NCBI GenBank assembly: GCA_027920525.1
Contig: CP115858.1
Location: forward strand, 1,922,001 to 1,986,000
Direction: 5' to 3'
DNA from: Chryseobacterium daecheongense
GTDB lineage: Bacteria; Bacteroidota; Bacteroidia; Flavobacteriales; Weeksellaceae
Length of the DNA: 64,000 nt
The position numbers were made by a program, and so were the translations under genes. Under the pieces are notes generated by a model that had not been told where the DNA came from, made no database searches, and saw only the letters and a list, made by a program, of their open reading frames with translations. Below are positions 25,137 to 34,408 of this stretch, in pieces; the first letter of the stretch is position 1; every line of letters starts with the position of its first letter.

Positions 25137-26126
25137 CTATTTATTTAAAAGCATTGCTGCTTCCTTTGCAAAATAAGTGAAGATCATATCTGCACCTGCT
25201 CTTTTAAAACATGTTAAGCTCTCAATGATCGTTTTATCATTATCTAACCAGCCGTTTTGGGCAGCCGCTTTTACCATTGCATATTCTCCACTTACATTGT
25301 ACACAGCAATCGGAAGATCAATTGCTTCACGAACTTTAGAAACAATATCAAGATAAGGAAGCCCCGGTTTAATCATAATGATATCCGCTCCTTCATCAAT
25401 ATCTTTAAATACTTCATTTAAAGCTTCCCTGGAATTATGAAAATCCATCTGATAAGTCTTTTTATCTTTTGGAATTTCCATATTATCTTTTGGAGCACTA
25501 TCCAGAGCACTTCTGAAAGGTCCATAAAAAGAACTTGCGTATTTTGCGGAATAACTTAAAATCCCTACATCTGTAAATCCACTTTCTTCTAAGGCTTCAC
25601 GAATCCCTAATACTCTGCCATCCATCATATCACTTGGTGCGACAATGTCTGCCCCGGCTTCTGCATGAGATACAGACATTCTTGCCAGTGCATCAACAGT
25701 TGCATCATTTACAATTTTTCCGTTTTCGATTATTCCGTCATGCCCATAAATAGAATAAGGATCCAGCGCTACATCAGGCATAACGATCATTTCGGGAAGA
25801 GCATCTTTTATGGCTTTAATGGTGTTCTGCATTAATCCGTTTTTGTTCCAAGCTTCTTTTCCCGTATTATCTTTTAAATGATCTGACACCTTCATATACA
25901 AGTTGACAGATTTTACCCCCAAAGAAAACAGTTCTTTACACTCTTTAACTGTAAGATCGATACTCCGCCTGAATATTCCCGGCATTGATGCAATTGGTTC
26001 CTGCTTGTTTTCACCCTCCATTACGAAGATAGGCATTACGAAATCATGAGTTGTAAGTACATTTTCCCTTACCAAACTTCTCATTGATTCATTTACTCGT
26101 AGCCTTCTGTTTCTTGAATGTATCAT
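25137..26126 (-). CDS. hemB: porphobilinogen synthase (delta-aminolevulinate dehydratase)
   Basis: Condenses two 5-aminolevulinate molecules to porphobilinogen in haem synthesis. The 329-residue protein has both Schiff-base lysines: Lys195 in SYSAKYASSFYGPF and Lys253 in MIKPGLPYLD. The metal-site segment reads DVALDPYSIYGHDG, with aspartates where zinc enzymes have three cysteines, so this is a magnesium/potassium type. It is a single gene with its own promoter box, divergent from the sorting-domain gene. Confidence 0.95.
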   Translation of the reverse strand: MIHSRNRRLRVNESMRSLVRENVLTTHDFVMPIFVMEGENKQEPIASMPGIFRRSIDLTVKECKELFSLGVKSVNLYMKVSDHLKDNTGKEAWNKNGLMQNTIKAIKDALPEMIVMPDVALDPYSIYGHDGIIENGKIVNDATVDALARMSVSHAEAGADIVAPSDMMDGRVLGIREALEESGFTDVGILSYSAKYASSFYGPFRSALDSAPKDNMEIPKDKKTYQMDFHNSREALNEVFKDIDEGADIIMIKPGLPYLDIVSKVREAIDLPIAVYNVSGEYAMVKAAAQNGWLDNDKTIIESLTCFKRAGADMIFTYFAKEAAMLLNK

Positions 26127-26154
26127 TTTGGAATACTTTTTGAATAAGTTTATG

Positions 26155-26162
26155 CAAATTTA
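26155..26162 (-). promoter_or_regulatory. -7 box for hemB
   Basis: TAAATTTG on the minus strand, fitting TAnnTTTG, 28 bases before the hemB ATG. No -33 TTG is clear. Confidence 0.6.
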
Positions 26163-26186
26163 CTACAAGTTAAATGAAAAAATATG

Positions 26187-26216
26187 TTGGAGAGTGGTAG
26201 ATTTTTTATATTTTTG
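26187..26216 (+). promoter_or_regulatory. full -33/-7 promoter of the sorting-domain gene
   Basis: TTG at 26187-26189, a 19-base spacer, then TATTTTTG at 26209-26216. This fits the whole Bacteroidota consensus. It lies inside the longer frame starting at 26184, so translation must begin at the ATG at 26247. Confidence 0.8.
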
Positions 26217-26246
26217 TTTTATAAATACTTGAGAAATTATATTTTG

Positions 26247-26597
26247 ATGAAAAAACTTTTACTTTTATTTCTTTTCGCAGGCACTTTTGTTGGATTTTCC
26301 AGCAATCTAAATGCACAACTCAGGGAGCCTGGTTCCATCTCACAAAAATCTGATGATGGAGTTTTTATTGCTTACCCTAATCCTGCGAAGGATTTCCTCA
26401 TTATTCGAGCAAAAGACCCTTCTTTGAAGGTTAAAAATGTTACATTCTATTCTATTCTTGGTACACAGGTTGCCACTTATGCGGTTAATATGAATTCGGG
26501 AGAAATTAATATTGAAAAATTAAAACCCGGTAAATATTTGATCCGTTACATTTTAAGTGACAACACTCAAAAAGTTACCCAGATCGTAAAACAATAA
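26247..26597 (+). CDS. short exported protein ending in a type IX secretion sorting domain
   Basis: A 116-residue protein that is little more than a signal peptide and a type A sorting domain. The signal is MKKLLLLFLFAGTFVGFSSNLNAQ, a short linker follows, and from about 40 to the end it shows the type IX C-terminal pattern: FIAYPNPAKDFLII, VTFYSILGTQV, INIEKLKPGKYLIRY and a terminal KVTQIVKQ. Such domains route proteins across the outer membrane through the PorX/Y-regulated system. No cargo domain precedes it. It may be a small secreted factor, a remnant, or an exported anchor. Confidence 0.85.
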   Translation: MKKLLLLFLFAGTFVGFSSNLNAQLREPGSISQKSDDGVFIAYPNPAKDFLIIRAKDPSLKVKNVTFYSILGTQVATYAVNMNSGEINIEKLKPGKYLIRYILSDNTQKVTQIVKQ

Positions 26598-26601
26598 ATT
26601 A

Positions 26602-26631
26602 AATCCTGATAATCATCAGGATTTTTTCTTT
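26602..26631 (+). terminator. Rho-independent terminator after the sorting-domain gene
   Basis: A 9-bp stem AATCCTGAT (26602-26610) with 26615-26623, loop AATC, then a T-rich tail. Confidence 0.85.
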
Positions 26632-26703
26632 TACGTTAGTAGTCCTTTTAATTATTCCGTAACTTTCGGGACATTTTTATACTAATAGTAAAAAAACAAT
26701 TTA

Positions 26704-27615
26704 ATGCTAAAAGCTGAACATATTACTAAAACCTACAATGCCGGAAAAAAAACCGCATTGGATGATTTTAGCATACATGTCCCAAAAGGGAGCATCTATG
26801 GTCTTTTAGGCCCAAATGGAGCGGGAAAAACATCATTTATCCGTATCATCAATCAAATTACCCAGGCAGACTCCGGAACTATATTCATCAATGGAGAGAA
26901 GTTAAATCCCGATCACATCAAAAATATAGGTTACATGCCTGAAGAAAGAGGTTTGTATAAAAATATGAGTGTAGGAGATCAGATTCTTTACTTCGCAGAA
27001 CTAAAAGGAATGAGCAAAAATGATGCTCTCAGTGAAGCAAAGAAATGGTTTGAAAAACTTAATATTGATCAGTGGTGGAAGAAAAAGCTTTCCGAGCTTT
27101 CGAAAGGGATGGCACAAAAAATCCAGTTTGTGGTTACGGTATTGCACAGACCACATTTACTTATTCTCGATGAGCCCTTTTCAGGTTTCGACCCCGTAAA
27201 TGCAAATTTAATAAAGGATCAGATTATTGATCTTAAAAATAACGGAACCACCATCATTCTGTCAACCCACAGAATGGAAAGTGTAGAAGAGATGTGCGAC
27301 TATGTAGCACTGATCGACAATTCGAAAAAAGTTTTGGATGGCAGAGTTTTCGACGTTAGGGAAAAATTCAAAAAGAACATCTTCGGTATTACCCTTTCTG
27401 CTGTAAATGATTCAAATTTTGAGACATTCAAACAGAAATATGAGGTGTTTAATTTCTCAAATGAAAATGATCTTGTTTCTTTTGATCTGAAAAACGAAAG
27501 TGATCAGAACAACATCCTTTTAGATTTGGTACATGTGGGAAAAGTCAGATCATTTGACGAAAGAATTCCGAGCATGAATGAAGTATTTATTAACGCTGTA
27601 GGCCATCATTCTTAA
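26704..27615 (+). CDS. ABC transporter ATPase (NatA-like)
   Basis: A 303-residue ATPase with Walker A GPNGAGKT at about 36-43, an LSKGMAQKIQ signature, Walker B LILDEPFSGFDP and an STHRMESVEE switch region. The C-terminal part (about 215-303, VLDGRVFDVREKFKKN and after) is the DUF4162-type tail of multidrug/Na+-type exporters. It pairs with the permease gene that starts 4 bases after its stop, an operon of the NatAB/ABC-2 type. Substrate candidates are sodium, drugs or lipids; the sequence does not decide. It works on the cytoplasmic side of the inner membrane. Confidence 0.9.
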   Translation: MLKAEHITKTYNAGKKTALDDFSIHVPKGSIYGLLGPNGAGKTSFIRIINQITQADSGTIFINGEKLNPDHIKNIGYMPEERGLYKNMSVGDQILYFAELKGMSKNDALSEAKKWFEKLNIDQWWKKKLSELSKGMAQKIQFVVTVLHRPHLLILDEPFSGFDPVNANLIKDQIIDLKNNGTTIILSTHRMESVEEMCDYVALIDNSKKVLDGRVFDVREKFKKNIFGITLSAVNDSNFETFKQKYEVFNFSNENDLVSFDLKNESDQNNILLDLVHVGKVRSFDERIPSMNEVFINAVGHHS

Positions 27616-27619
27616 TTTT

Positions 27620-28930
27620 ATGAATAATATTTTTTTAATAACCAAAAGGGAATTCCTTACACAGGTCAAGAAGAAATCCTTCATTATATTAACTTTACTT
27701 GCTCCTCTTATGATCATTGCTTTTGGAGCAATTATAGGCCTGATGTTTAAAGCCAATGAATCGCATAACGTCATTGAAGTAGTAGACCGAAGTGGCTTAT
27801 TCAAGGATCAGCTACCTTCAGATTCCAAACTCAATTATATTTTTGTTCCTGCTGCAGAAGAAAAATCAAAGATAAGTACACTAAAAGGAAATGAATCTTT
27901 GGATGGAATTCTTATTCTACCTGAACTGAATAATCATAATTTTGATGATCTTGAAAAAAACACAAGGCTTGTCATCAACAGCAAAATAGGTTTTGATACT
28001 AAGCAACGTATCGTTTCAGATATTTCAAATGTCATTAAAAAGGAAAAAATCAAAGAATTGGGTATTGCGGAAACCCAGCTCAATAATCTTGATAAAAGCT
28101 TCTCCTTAAAAACGATTAATGTTTCTGAAGATAATAAGGAGGATTCTGACCTTACTTTCGGGGTAAAATCGGGACTAAGTATGGTTTTGATGTATGTAAC
28201 TTTCATGTTCATTATTATCTATGGAGTACGGGTGATGAGAAGTGTACTTGAGGAAAAGAATAACAGAGTGGTGGAAATCATTATTTCTTCCGTAAAGCCG
28301 TTTGAGCTTATGATGGGAAAAATTTTGGGAGTAACGATGGTAGCTTTAACTCAGTTTATTATCTGGATTACCATGTCCGTTATCGGAGCCCTGGTATTGA
28401 ATACCGGCTTTTCATCTATTCAGAAAAACATTCCCGGAGGAAGCGAAGGAATGGCAAGTAAACTGGATGTAACACAAATCGCCACACAGATTTCCCATAG
28501 TCTGCTTGAACTTAATTTCCCTTTGATTATTTTTGTATTTATTGTTTTCTTCCTTCTTGGATATATCTTTTACAGCTCTGTATACGCTGCCATTGGTTCT
28601 GCCGTGGACAATGAGACAGAAACACAACAGTTTACCTTATTTGCTATATTGCCATTAACTTTGGGGATGTATGGCAGCTTTTCATTAATGAATAACCCTG
28701 ACGGTCCGCTGGGATTCTGGCTATCCATGATTCCTTTCACGTCTCCTGTCGCTATGATTGCCAGAATTCCTTTTGGAGTTCCTGCATGGCAAATCGCACT
28801 GTCAATAACACTGTTAGTAGTGACAACATTTTTTATGATCTTTTTAGCCGGTAAAATCTATAGAGTCGGTATTTTAATGTATGGAAATAAAGCAACGCTT
28901 AAGGAGCTTTGGAAATGGATTAGAAATTAA
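27620..28930 (+). CDS. ABC-2 type permease (NatB-like)
   Basis: A 436-residue membrane protein. One transmembrane helix lies near residues 20-40, then a large extracytoplasmic domain (about 45-185), then about five helices in the C-terminal half (for example LVMYVTFMFIIIYGV and FPLIIFVFIVFFLLGYIF). It carries the RVMRSVLEEKNNRVVEIIISS segment typical of ABC2_membrane_3 permeases. It is the partner of the ATPase encoded 4 bases upstream, and a strong terminator closes the pair. Confidence 0.88.
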   Translation: MNNIFLITKREFLTQVKKKSFIILTLLAPLMIIAFGAIIGLMFKANESHNVIEVVDRSGLFKDQLPSDSKLNYIFVPAAEEKSKISTLKGNESLDGILILPELNNHNFDDLEKNTRLVINSKIGFDTKQRIVSDISNVIKKEKIKELGIAETQLNNLDKSFSLKTINVSEDNKEDSDLTFGVKSGLSMVLMYVTFMFIIIYGVRVMRSVLEEKNNRVVEIIISSVKPFELMMGKILGVTMVALTQFIIWITMSVIGALVLNTGFSSIQKNIPGGSEGMASKLDVTQIATQISHSLLELNFPLIIFVFIVFFLLGYIFYSSVYAAIGSAVDNETETQQFTLFAILPLTLGMYGSFSLMNNPDGPLGFWLSMIPFTSPVAMIARIPFGVPAWQIALSITLLVVTTFFMIFLAGKIYRVGILMYGNKATLKELWKWIRN

Positions 28931-28945
28931 TCCTATATAGTCAAT

Positions 28946-28987
28946 AAAAAAAAAACCCCGGAACATGGTTCCGGGGTTATTTTTTTA
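28946..28987. terminator. bidirectional terminator between the ABC permease and the barrel gene
   Basis: An 11-bp stem AACCCCGGAAC (28954-28964) with 28968-28978, a 3-base loop, and A and T runs on the two sides. Confidence 0.9.
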
Positions 28988-29001
28988 TGTCAAGTGTTGT
29001 C

Positions 29002-29670
29002 TTAGTTGAATATGTAACTTAAGCTTACACTAAGAACTTGTTCAGACTTACTTTTGCTAGTTCCACCAGGTTCTTTTCCCAAATCAGGATAGGTATTTGA
29101 AAATCCAAAATCGTATTTTAAAGCTAGTTCGAGTTGTCTCTTATAGCTATATCCTACTCCTACACCCAGTCCAAAATTAAAACTGTTTGCTTTGCCACTT
29201 ACTCCCGGATTTTTTGGATCTGTTACATCCGGATCATAGTATGGTCTGCTTACAGGAACATTTTTAACATTTTGATTTAGCAAAAAATTAAATCGAGGGC
29301 CTATCATTCCAAAAAATTCAGATTCTGCCTCTGAAAAATATCCTTTGAAATAGATAGGTACACTTAGATAATTATTGGCATATACCGCATCATATCCGTC
29401 TCTTCCTTTAACATCTTTATCTTTTCCTGTTTCCCCTGCACCGTAGTACAAAACTTCAGGTTGGATATAGAATTGATTTCCCTTTCCAACAGGAATCAAA
29501 GCTAAGGCTCCTGCCTGTACTGCGTATCGGGGACCGGAAGGGTTGTGCGCATTTTGCACCCGGGAATAGTTTCCTCCTGCCGTGATACCGAATCTTGTCC
29601 CGCTGAAATTAATCTGAGCAAAAGACAAGGTAGAGAAAGCCAGGGCAGAGGCTAATAAAAGTTTTTTCAT
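29002..29670 (-). CDS. small outer-membrane beta-barrel protein (PorT-like family)
   Basis: A 222-residue protein with signal peptide MKKLLLASALAFSTLSFAQ, followed by an eight-strand-type barrel with glycine-rich turns: FGITAGGNYSRVQN, YAVQAGALALIPVGKGNQFYIQPEVLYYG (in parts), and the C-terminal VLSVSLSYIFN ending in an aromatic residue. This is the 'porin family / outer membrane beta-barrel' group common in Flavobacteriia. Its role is unknown. It lies 18 bases after sucD on the same strand, so read-through from sucD is likely, though the functions seem unrelated. Confidence 0.8.
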   Translation of the reverse strand: MKKLLLASALAFSTLSFAQINFSGTRFGITAGGNYSRVQNAHNPSGPRYAVQAGALALIPVGKGNQFYIQPEVLYYGAGETGKDKDVKGRDGYDAVYANNYLSVPIYFKGYFSEAESEFFGMIGPRFNFLLNQNVKNVPVSRPYYDPDVTDPKNPGVSGKANSFNFGLGVGVGYSYKRQLELALKYDFGFSNTYPDLGKEPGGTSKSKSEQVLSVSLSYIFN

Positions 29671-29688
29671 ATTGTTTTGTTTTATGGT

Positions 29689-30561
29689 TTATCCTAGCAC
29701 TTTAGCTACAGTAACGCCAATGTCAGCAGGAGAATCTACAACGTTAATTCCATTTTCTCTCATGATTTCCATTTTAGCCTGAGCAGTATCTTCAGCTCCA
29801 CCTACAATAGCACCAGCATGTCCCATTGTTCTTCCTTTAGGTGCCGTTTGTCCTGCAATAAAACCTACTACAGGTTTAGTAGAACCACTTGCTTTGTACC
29901 ATCTTGCAGCTTCAGCTTCAAGTCCACCACCAATTTCACCAATCATCACTACTGCTTCTGTTTCAGGGTCATTGATAAACAACTCCAACGCTTCTCTTGT
30001 CGTAGTTCCAATAATTGGATCTCCACCAATACCGATAGCTGTTGAAATACCAAAACCAGCTCTTACAACCTGGTCAGCAGCTTCGTAAGTAAGAGTACCA
30101 GATTTAGAAACGATACCTACTTTACCTTTTTTGAAAACGAAACCTGGCATAATACCAATTTTAGCTTCTTCTGAAGTAATAATCCCAGGGCAGTTCGGAC
30201 CGATCAATCTACAGTCTCTGTCTGCGATGTAAGATTTTACTTTTACCATATCCGCTACAGGAATTCCTTCAGTAATACATACGATAACTTTAATTCCAGC
30301 TTCAGCAGCTTCCATAATAGCATCAGCAGCAAATGCAGGTGGTACGAAAATAATACTTACGTTAGCTCCAGCTTTTTGAACAGCATCAGCAACCGTATTA
30401 AATACAGGCTTTCCTAAGTGCTCGCTTCCTCCCTTTCCCGGAGTAACACCACCTACTACGTTGGTTCCGTATTCAATCATCTGACCAGCATGGAAAGTAC
30501 CTTCGTTTCCTGTAAATCCTTGTACAATTACTTTAGAATCTTTGTTTACTAAAATTGACAT
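29689..30561 (-). CDS. sucD: succinyl-CoA synthetase alpha subunit
   Basis: Part of the TCA-cycle enzyme that makes succinate and ATP or GTP from succinyl-CoA. The 290-residue protein has the CoA-binding Rossmann domain ([20 protein letters not shown], in parts), the GPNCPGII loop, and the phosphorylated His248 in [12 protein letters not shown]. It is full length. The beta-subunit gene is not in the window. A TAAATTTG box at 30605-30612 gives it a separate promoter. Confidence 0.95.
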   Translation of the reverse strand: MSILVNKDSKVIVQGFTGNEGTFHAGQMIEYGTNVVGGVTPGKGGSEHLGKPVFNTVADAVQKAGANVSIIFVPPAFAADAIMEAAEAGIKVIVCITEGIPVADMVKVKSYIADRDCRLIGPNCPGIITSEEAKIGIMPGFVFKKGKVGIVSKSGTLTYEAADQVVRAGFGISTAIGIGGDPIIGTTTREALELFINDPETEAVVMIGEIGGGLEAEAARWYKASGSTKPVVGFIAGQTAPKGRTMGHAGAIVGGAEDTAQAKMEIMRENGINVVDSPADIGVTVAKVLG

Positions 30562-30604
30562 TTTATTGTTGTTTTTAATTTATTTACTATTTTATTAATG
30601 CTCA

Positions 30605-30612
30605 CAAATTTA
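30605..30612 (-). promoter_or_regulatory. -7 box for sucD
   Basis: TAAATTTG on the minus strand, 43 bases before the sucD ATG. No good -33 element was found. Confidence 0.55.
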
Positions 30613-30652
30613 CTTAAATTTCTTTGATTTTAGACTAATCCAAAAGAATTGT

Positions 30653-31555
30653 TTATTTGAGATTTCTCAGCTTTACCTCTTTCTTCAAATACTCACGAAA
30701 TTCTTCTGCAATCATTCCAAAATAGGTTCCTTTAGTCAGGTCTCTGTTCACTCCCACCTTGGCCAGAAGGATGGTTCCTTTCTCCAGTCTGATCCCTGAT
30801 GCAACTCCAACCTGCCCCCACATGGTGACCTCATCTTCAACAATACAACATCCTGCTATTCCTACCTGAGAAGCAATCAAACATCTTTTACCAATTATGG
30901 TATCATGACCTATCTGAATCAGATTGTCTAATACAGAACCTTCTCCTATTATGGTAGAATCCGTAACACCTCTGTCTATAGTACAATTATTACCAATTTC
31001 AACATTGTTTTCAATAATAACATTTCCTACTGAAATAAGACGATCAAAATTACCATTCAGCTTTCTGTAATAAAATGCATCACCTCCCAATACCGTTCCG
31101 GATTGAATAATAACATTATCACCAATCACGGTTCTGTCACCAATGACAACATTGGGGAATATATGGGTATTCTTACCTATCTTCACATTATTGCCAATCA
31201 CTGCAGAAGGATGAATTCTGGTTCCTTCTCCAATTTCAACATCATGTAATTCTTCTGTAAAATTATATATTCTTGTAAAATGAGTATTGATAAAATTAAA
31301 ATCCCTGAACGGATCTTCAGAAACAAGAAGAGCTTTTCCTTCCGGACAATCTACCTCTTTATCGATAAGAATGACCGTTGCTGCCGAATTCAGTGCTTTG
31401 TCATAATATTTCGGGTGGTTAACAAATACAATATCCCCGGGGGTTACCCTATGGATCTCATTGGTTCCCAACACTTCAAAATCTTCGGAGCCAATAAATC
31501 TTGCCCCAATTAAATCAGCTATTGTTTTAAGCTTTTGTGGAGAATGGAATCTCAT
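30653..31555 (-). CDS. second LpxD-like acyltransferase (hexapeptide repeat)
   Basis: A 300-residue paralogue of LpxD (UDP-3-O-acyl-glucosamine N-acyltransferase). An N-terminal uridine-binding-like domain (about 1-95) is followed by left-handed beta-helix repeats ([20 protein letters not shown], in parts). The catalytic His is conserved in [11 protein letters not shown], and a GGDAFYYRK loop corresponds to the GGDGFGF loop of LpxD. The C-terminal helix differs from the main LpxD. It lies behind efp after a hairpin (31571-31607), so its expression may be partly separate. It may install a different acyl chain or act on another UDP-sugar. Confidence 0.8.
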   Translation of the reverse strand: MRFHSPQKLKTIADLIGARFIGSEDFEVLGTNEIHRVTPGDIVFVNHPKYYDKALNSAATVILIDKEVDCPEGKALLVSEDPFRDFNFINTHFTRIYNFTEELHDVEIGEGTRIHPSAVIGNNVKIGKNTHIFPNVVIGDRTVIGDNVIIQSGTVLGGDAFYYRKLNGNFDRLISVGNVIIENNVEIGNNCTIDRGVTDSTIIGEGSVLDNLIQIGHDTIIGKRCLIASQVGIAGCCIVEDEVTMWGQVGVASGIRLEKGTILLAKVGVNRDLTKGTYFGMIAEEFREYLKKEVKLRNLK

Positions 31556-31570
31556 ACATTAATCTTATTA

Positions 31571-31607
31571 TAAAATAAAATTCGGACTGCAGGTGCAGAC
31601 CGAATTT
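31571..31607 (-). terminator. hairpin after efp
   Basis: AAATTCGGACTGCA (31578-31591) pairs with 31594-31607 apart from one A-A mismatch. An A-rich plus-strand run would give the T tail on the minus strand. It lies between efp and the second lpxD-like gene. Confidence 0.65.
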
Positions 31608-31622
31608 ATGTAGATTATATTG

Positions 31623-32186
31623 TTATTTTACTCTTTCTAAATAAGTACCGTCTTCAGTATTTACTTTGATTTTGTCTCCCGGCTCAATAAACAGTGGAAC
31701 CATTACTCTTGCTCCTGTTTCAACGATTGCATTCTTAAGAGCATTCGTAGCAGTATTCCCTTTTACTCCCGGATCTGCTTCAATTACATCTAAAAATACA
31801 GATTGTGGAAGTTCAGCGGAAAGAGGAGTTTCATCAGCTTCTTTCAGGATGATTGTAACTTCTTCACCAGCCTTCATAAACTGAGCGTTTTCAATCATTT
31901 CCTTATTGATATACAACTGGGAAAAGTCGTCATTGTTCATGAAGTGGAATCCATTCTCATCATCATAAAGATACTGGAATTTTCTGGTAATTACTTTTAC
32001 TTCATCTATTTTATGTCCCGCTGAAAAAGTATTATCAATTACTTTTCCATTAGTTACAGATTTTAATTTGGTTCTAACAAAAGCAGGTCCTTTTCCTGGT
32101 TTTACGTGAAGAAATTCAATTACCTTGAAAATATCATTGCTATATTCAATGCAAAGTCCCTTTCTGATATCGTTACTTGTTGCCAT
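31623..32186 (-). CDS. efp: translation elongation factor P
   Basis: Relieves ribosome stalling at polyproline stretches. The 187-residue protein has the three-domain EF-P build. The loop lysine is Lys32 in VKPGKGPAFVRTKLK, the site modified in other bacteria. The middle OB domain reads MKAGEEVTIILKEADETPLSAELPQSVFLDV (in parts) and the C-terminal domain ends VNTEDGTYLERVK. EpmA/EpmB-type modifying enzymes are not in the window. It follows lpxA by 35 bases, the order seen in other Bacteroidota. Confidence 0.95.
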   Translation of the reverse strand: MATSNDIRKGLCIEYSNDIFKVIEFLHVKPGKGPAFVRTKLKSVTNGKVIDNTFSAGHKIDEVKVITRKFQYLYDDENGFHFMNNDDFSQLYINKEMIENAQFMKAGEEVTIILKEADETPLSAELPQSVFLDVIEADPGVKGNTATNALKNAIVETGARVMVPLFIEPGDKIKVNTEDGTYLERVK

Positions 32187-32221
32187 TAATTTTTTATATT
32201 ATCTTTTTATTTTTAAATGAG

Positions 32222-33010
32222 TTACTCTTTTCCAGTACCATAACCTTTTACGATACCTCTTGGAGAGTTTTGTATAAACTGAAGGATTTCATCTCTTTCA
32301 GCCGTTGGTAGCATTTCTTTTTCAATATGACTAATTGCCTGAGACACATTCATCTTCATCTGGAAAATAGCTCTGTAGATCTTTTGGATCTCAAAAATTT
32401 TCTCATTTGTGAATCCTCTTCTTCTTAAACCTACTGAATTGATCCCTGCATAAGACATCGGTTCTCTCGCAACTTTTACGTAAGGAGGAATATCTTTTCT
32501 TACCAATGTACCCCCAGAGATCATTACATGTTTTCCTATTTTCCCAAACTGATGAACAGCACTTAGTCCTCCCATTACCGTATAGTCACCTATTTCTACG
32601 TGACCGGCAATACCGCAACCGTTTACTATGATAACATGATCTCCAATTACACAATCGTGTGCAATATGAGAAGTAGCCATAATCAGACAGTTTTTACCTA
32701 TTTTGGTATAGCCTAGAGCTTTAGTACCCCTGTTTACGGTAACACACTCTCTGATTGTAGTCTCGTCACCGATAATTACCTGAGTATCTTCACCATCAAA
32801 CTTTAAATCCTGCGGAATCGCAGAAATTACAGTTCCCGGAAAAATCCTGCAATTCTTCCCTATTCTAGCTCCATCCATAATGGTAACATTGGGACCTATC
32901 CAGCTTCCTTCTCCAATTTCCACGTCCCCTGCAATAGTAGTAAAAGGTTCTACGATTACGTTCTTGCTGATTTTTGCACGTTTATCTACGGCAGCTAATT
33001 GATGAACCAT
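32222..33010 (-). CDS. lpxA: acyl-ACP:UDP-N-acetylglucosamine O-acyltransferase
   Basis: First committed acylation of lipid A. The 262-residue protein is a left-handed beta-helix with hexapeptide repeats, the catalytic His region SHIAHDCVIGDHVI, the RGT loop VNRGTKALGYTKIG, and a C-terminal helical tail with the GLRRRGFTNEKI motif of LpxA. It starts immediately after the lpxC-fabZ stop (no gap). The order lpxD, lpxC-fabZ, lpxA, efp is typical of Bacteroidota. Confidence 0.95.
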   Translation of the reverse strand: MVHQLAAVDKRAKISKNVIVEPFTTIAGDVEIGEGSWIGPNVTIMDGARIGKNCRIFPGTVISAIPQDLKFDGEDTQVIIGDETTIRECVTVNRGTKALGYTKIGKNCLIMATSHIAHDCVIGDHVIIVNGCGIAGHVEIGDYTVMGGLSAVHQFGKIGKHVMISGGTLVRKDIPPYVKVAREPMSYAGINSVGLRRRGFTNEKIFEIQKIYRAIFQMKMNVSQAISHIEKEMLPTAERDEILQFIQNSPRGIVKGYGTGKE

Positions 33011-34408
33011 TTAGTCAACTTTATTTTTTGCAACTTGAGCCATTAATTCGGCTTCTACAGCCACTGTATCTCCTACATATCCGTATCCCTGCATATGAAC
33101 GATACCTCTTCTGATCGGCTCTATCAATTCAATTTTGAAAATCATCGTATCTCCCGGAACTACTTTTCTTTTGAATTTTACTTTATCCATTTTAATGAAA
33201 TAAGTAGAATAGTTTTCAGGATCCGGAACACTTGCAAGAACCAAAATTCCTCCGGTTTGAGCTAAAGCTTCTACTTGCAAAACCCCCGGCATTACAGGTT
33301 CCTTTGGAAAATGCCCAACAAAGAATGGTTCATTCATTGTAACGTTTTTCAAACCTACTACGTGAGAATCCGAAAGCTCCAGAACCTTATCGATCAATAA
33401 GAACGGAGGTCTGTGAGGCATCAGTTTCATGATTCCGTTAATATCAAAAACCGGTTCTTTTGTAAGATCAAAATCAGGCACATTTTTCTTTTTTTGCAGT
33501 TTCCACTGACGATTCAGTTTTTTTGCAAATTGAGTATTCACGAAATGTCCTGGTTTATTTGCGATAACTTTACCTTTTATTTTAACACCAGCTAAAGCTA
33601 GATCACCAATTACATCAAGTAACTTATGTCTTGCTGCCTCATTAGGATAATTTAAAGTAAGGTTATCAAGAATACCATTTGGTCTGATAGAAACATTGTC
33701 TTTACCAAATGCTTTTTTAAGTTTTTCTGTGGTATCCGGAGTTAAATCCTTATCAACGTAAACAATTGCATTAGAAATATCACCTCCTTTAATAAGACCA
33801 TGATCTAAAAGCATTTCCAGCTCATGTAAGAAGCTGAATGTTCTTGCTGATGAAATTTCCTCTTTAAACTCAGAGATATTTTTAAGTGTGGCATTTTGGG
33901 TACCTAATACTTTAGTTCCAAAATCTACCATCGTTGTAATTTCGTAGTTATCTGATGGAATAATGGTAATCTCAGAACCTGTTGCAGGATCTGTATAGCT
34001 AAGAACTTCTTTTACCACAAGGTATTCTCGGGCAATGGCCTGCTCAACTACCCCTACACTTTCGATAGCTTCAACAAAAAACTTTGAAGATCCATCCATA
34101 ATAGGAGGTTCTGAAGCATCCATCTCCAATATAGCGTTATCGACATCGCAGCCTACTAAAGCTGCAAGAAGATGCTCGCATGTGTTAATTTTAACGCCTA
34201 GCTTTTCTAAGGTTGTCCCTCTTTCTGTTGCTACAACATAGTTAACATCTGCTTCAACCTGAGGGTGCCCCTCTAAATCGGTTCTTACAAAAACAAAACC
34301 TGTATTTTCTTTAGCAGGTTTAATGGTAAGTTTTACTTCTTTACCAGTATGAAGGCCAATTCCAGAAAGAGTTACCTCTTGCTGAAGTGTTTTTTGCATA
34401 TCACTCAT
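33011..34408 (-). CDS. lpxC-fabZ: LpxC-FabZ fusion (UDP-3-O-acyl-GlcNAc deacetylase / hydroxyacyl-ACP dehydratase)
   Basis: A 465-residue bifunctional enzyme. The LpxC half (about 1-305) has zinc ligand His79 in NTCEHLLAALVG, the AARHKLLDVIGD segment (His261, Asp265) and KPGHFVN. The FabZ half (about 325-465) has the hot-dog dehydratase motifs PHRPPFLLIDKV, His366 in GHFPKEPVMPGV and Glu380 in LQVEALAQTGG. Such fusions are characteristic of Bacteroidota. I used the ATG at 34408, which overlaps the lpxD stop by 8 bases; a start at 34435 would overlap by 35. Confidence 0.95.
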   Translation of the reverse strand: MSDMQKTLQQEVTLSGIGLHTGKEVKLTIKPAKENTGFVFVRTDLEGHPQVEADVNYVVATERGTTLEKLGVKINTCEHLLAALVGCDVDNAILEMDASEPPIMDGSSKFFVEAIESVGVVEQAIAREYLVVKEVLSYTDPATGSEITIIPSDNYEITTMVDFGTKVLGTQNATLKNISEFKEEISSARTFSFLHELEMLLDHGLIKGGDISNAIVYVDKDLTPDTTEKLKKAFGKDNVSIRPNGILDNLTLNYPNEAARHKLLDVIGDLALAGVKIKGKVIANKPGHFVNTQFAKKLNRQWKLQKKKNVPDFDLTKEPVFDINGIMKLMPHRPPFLLIDKVLELSDSHVVGLKNVTMNEPFFVGHFPKEPVMPGVLQVEALAQTGGILVLASVPDPENYSTYFIKMDKVKFKRKVVPGDTMIFKIELIEPIRRGIVHMQGYGYVGDTVAVEAELMAQVAKNKVD

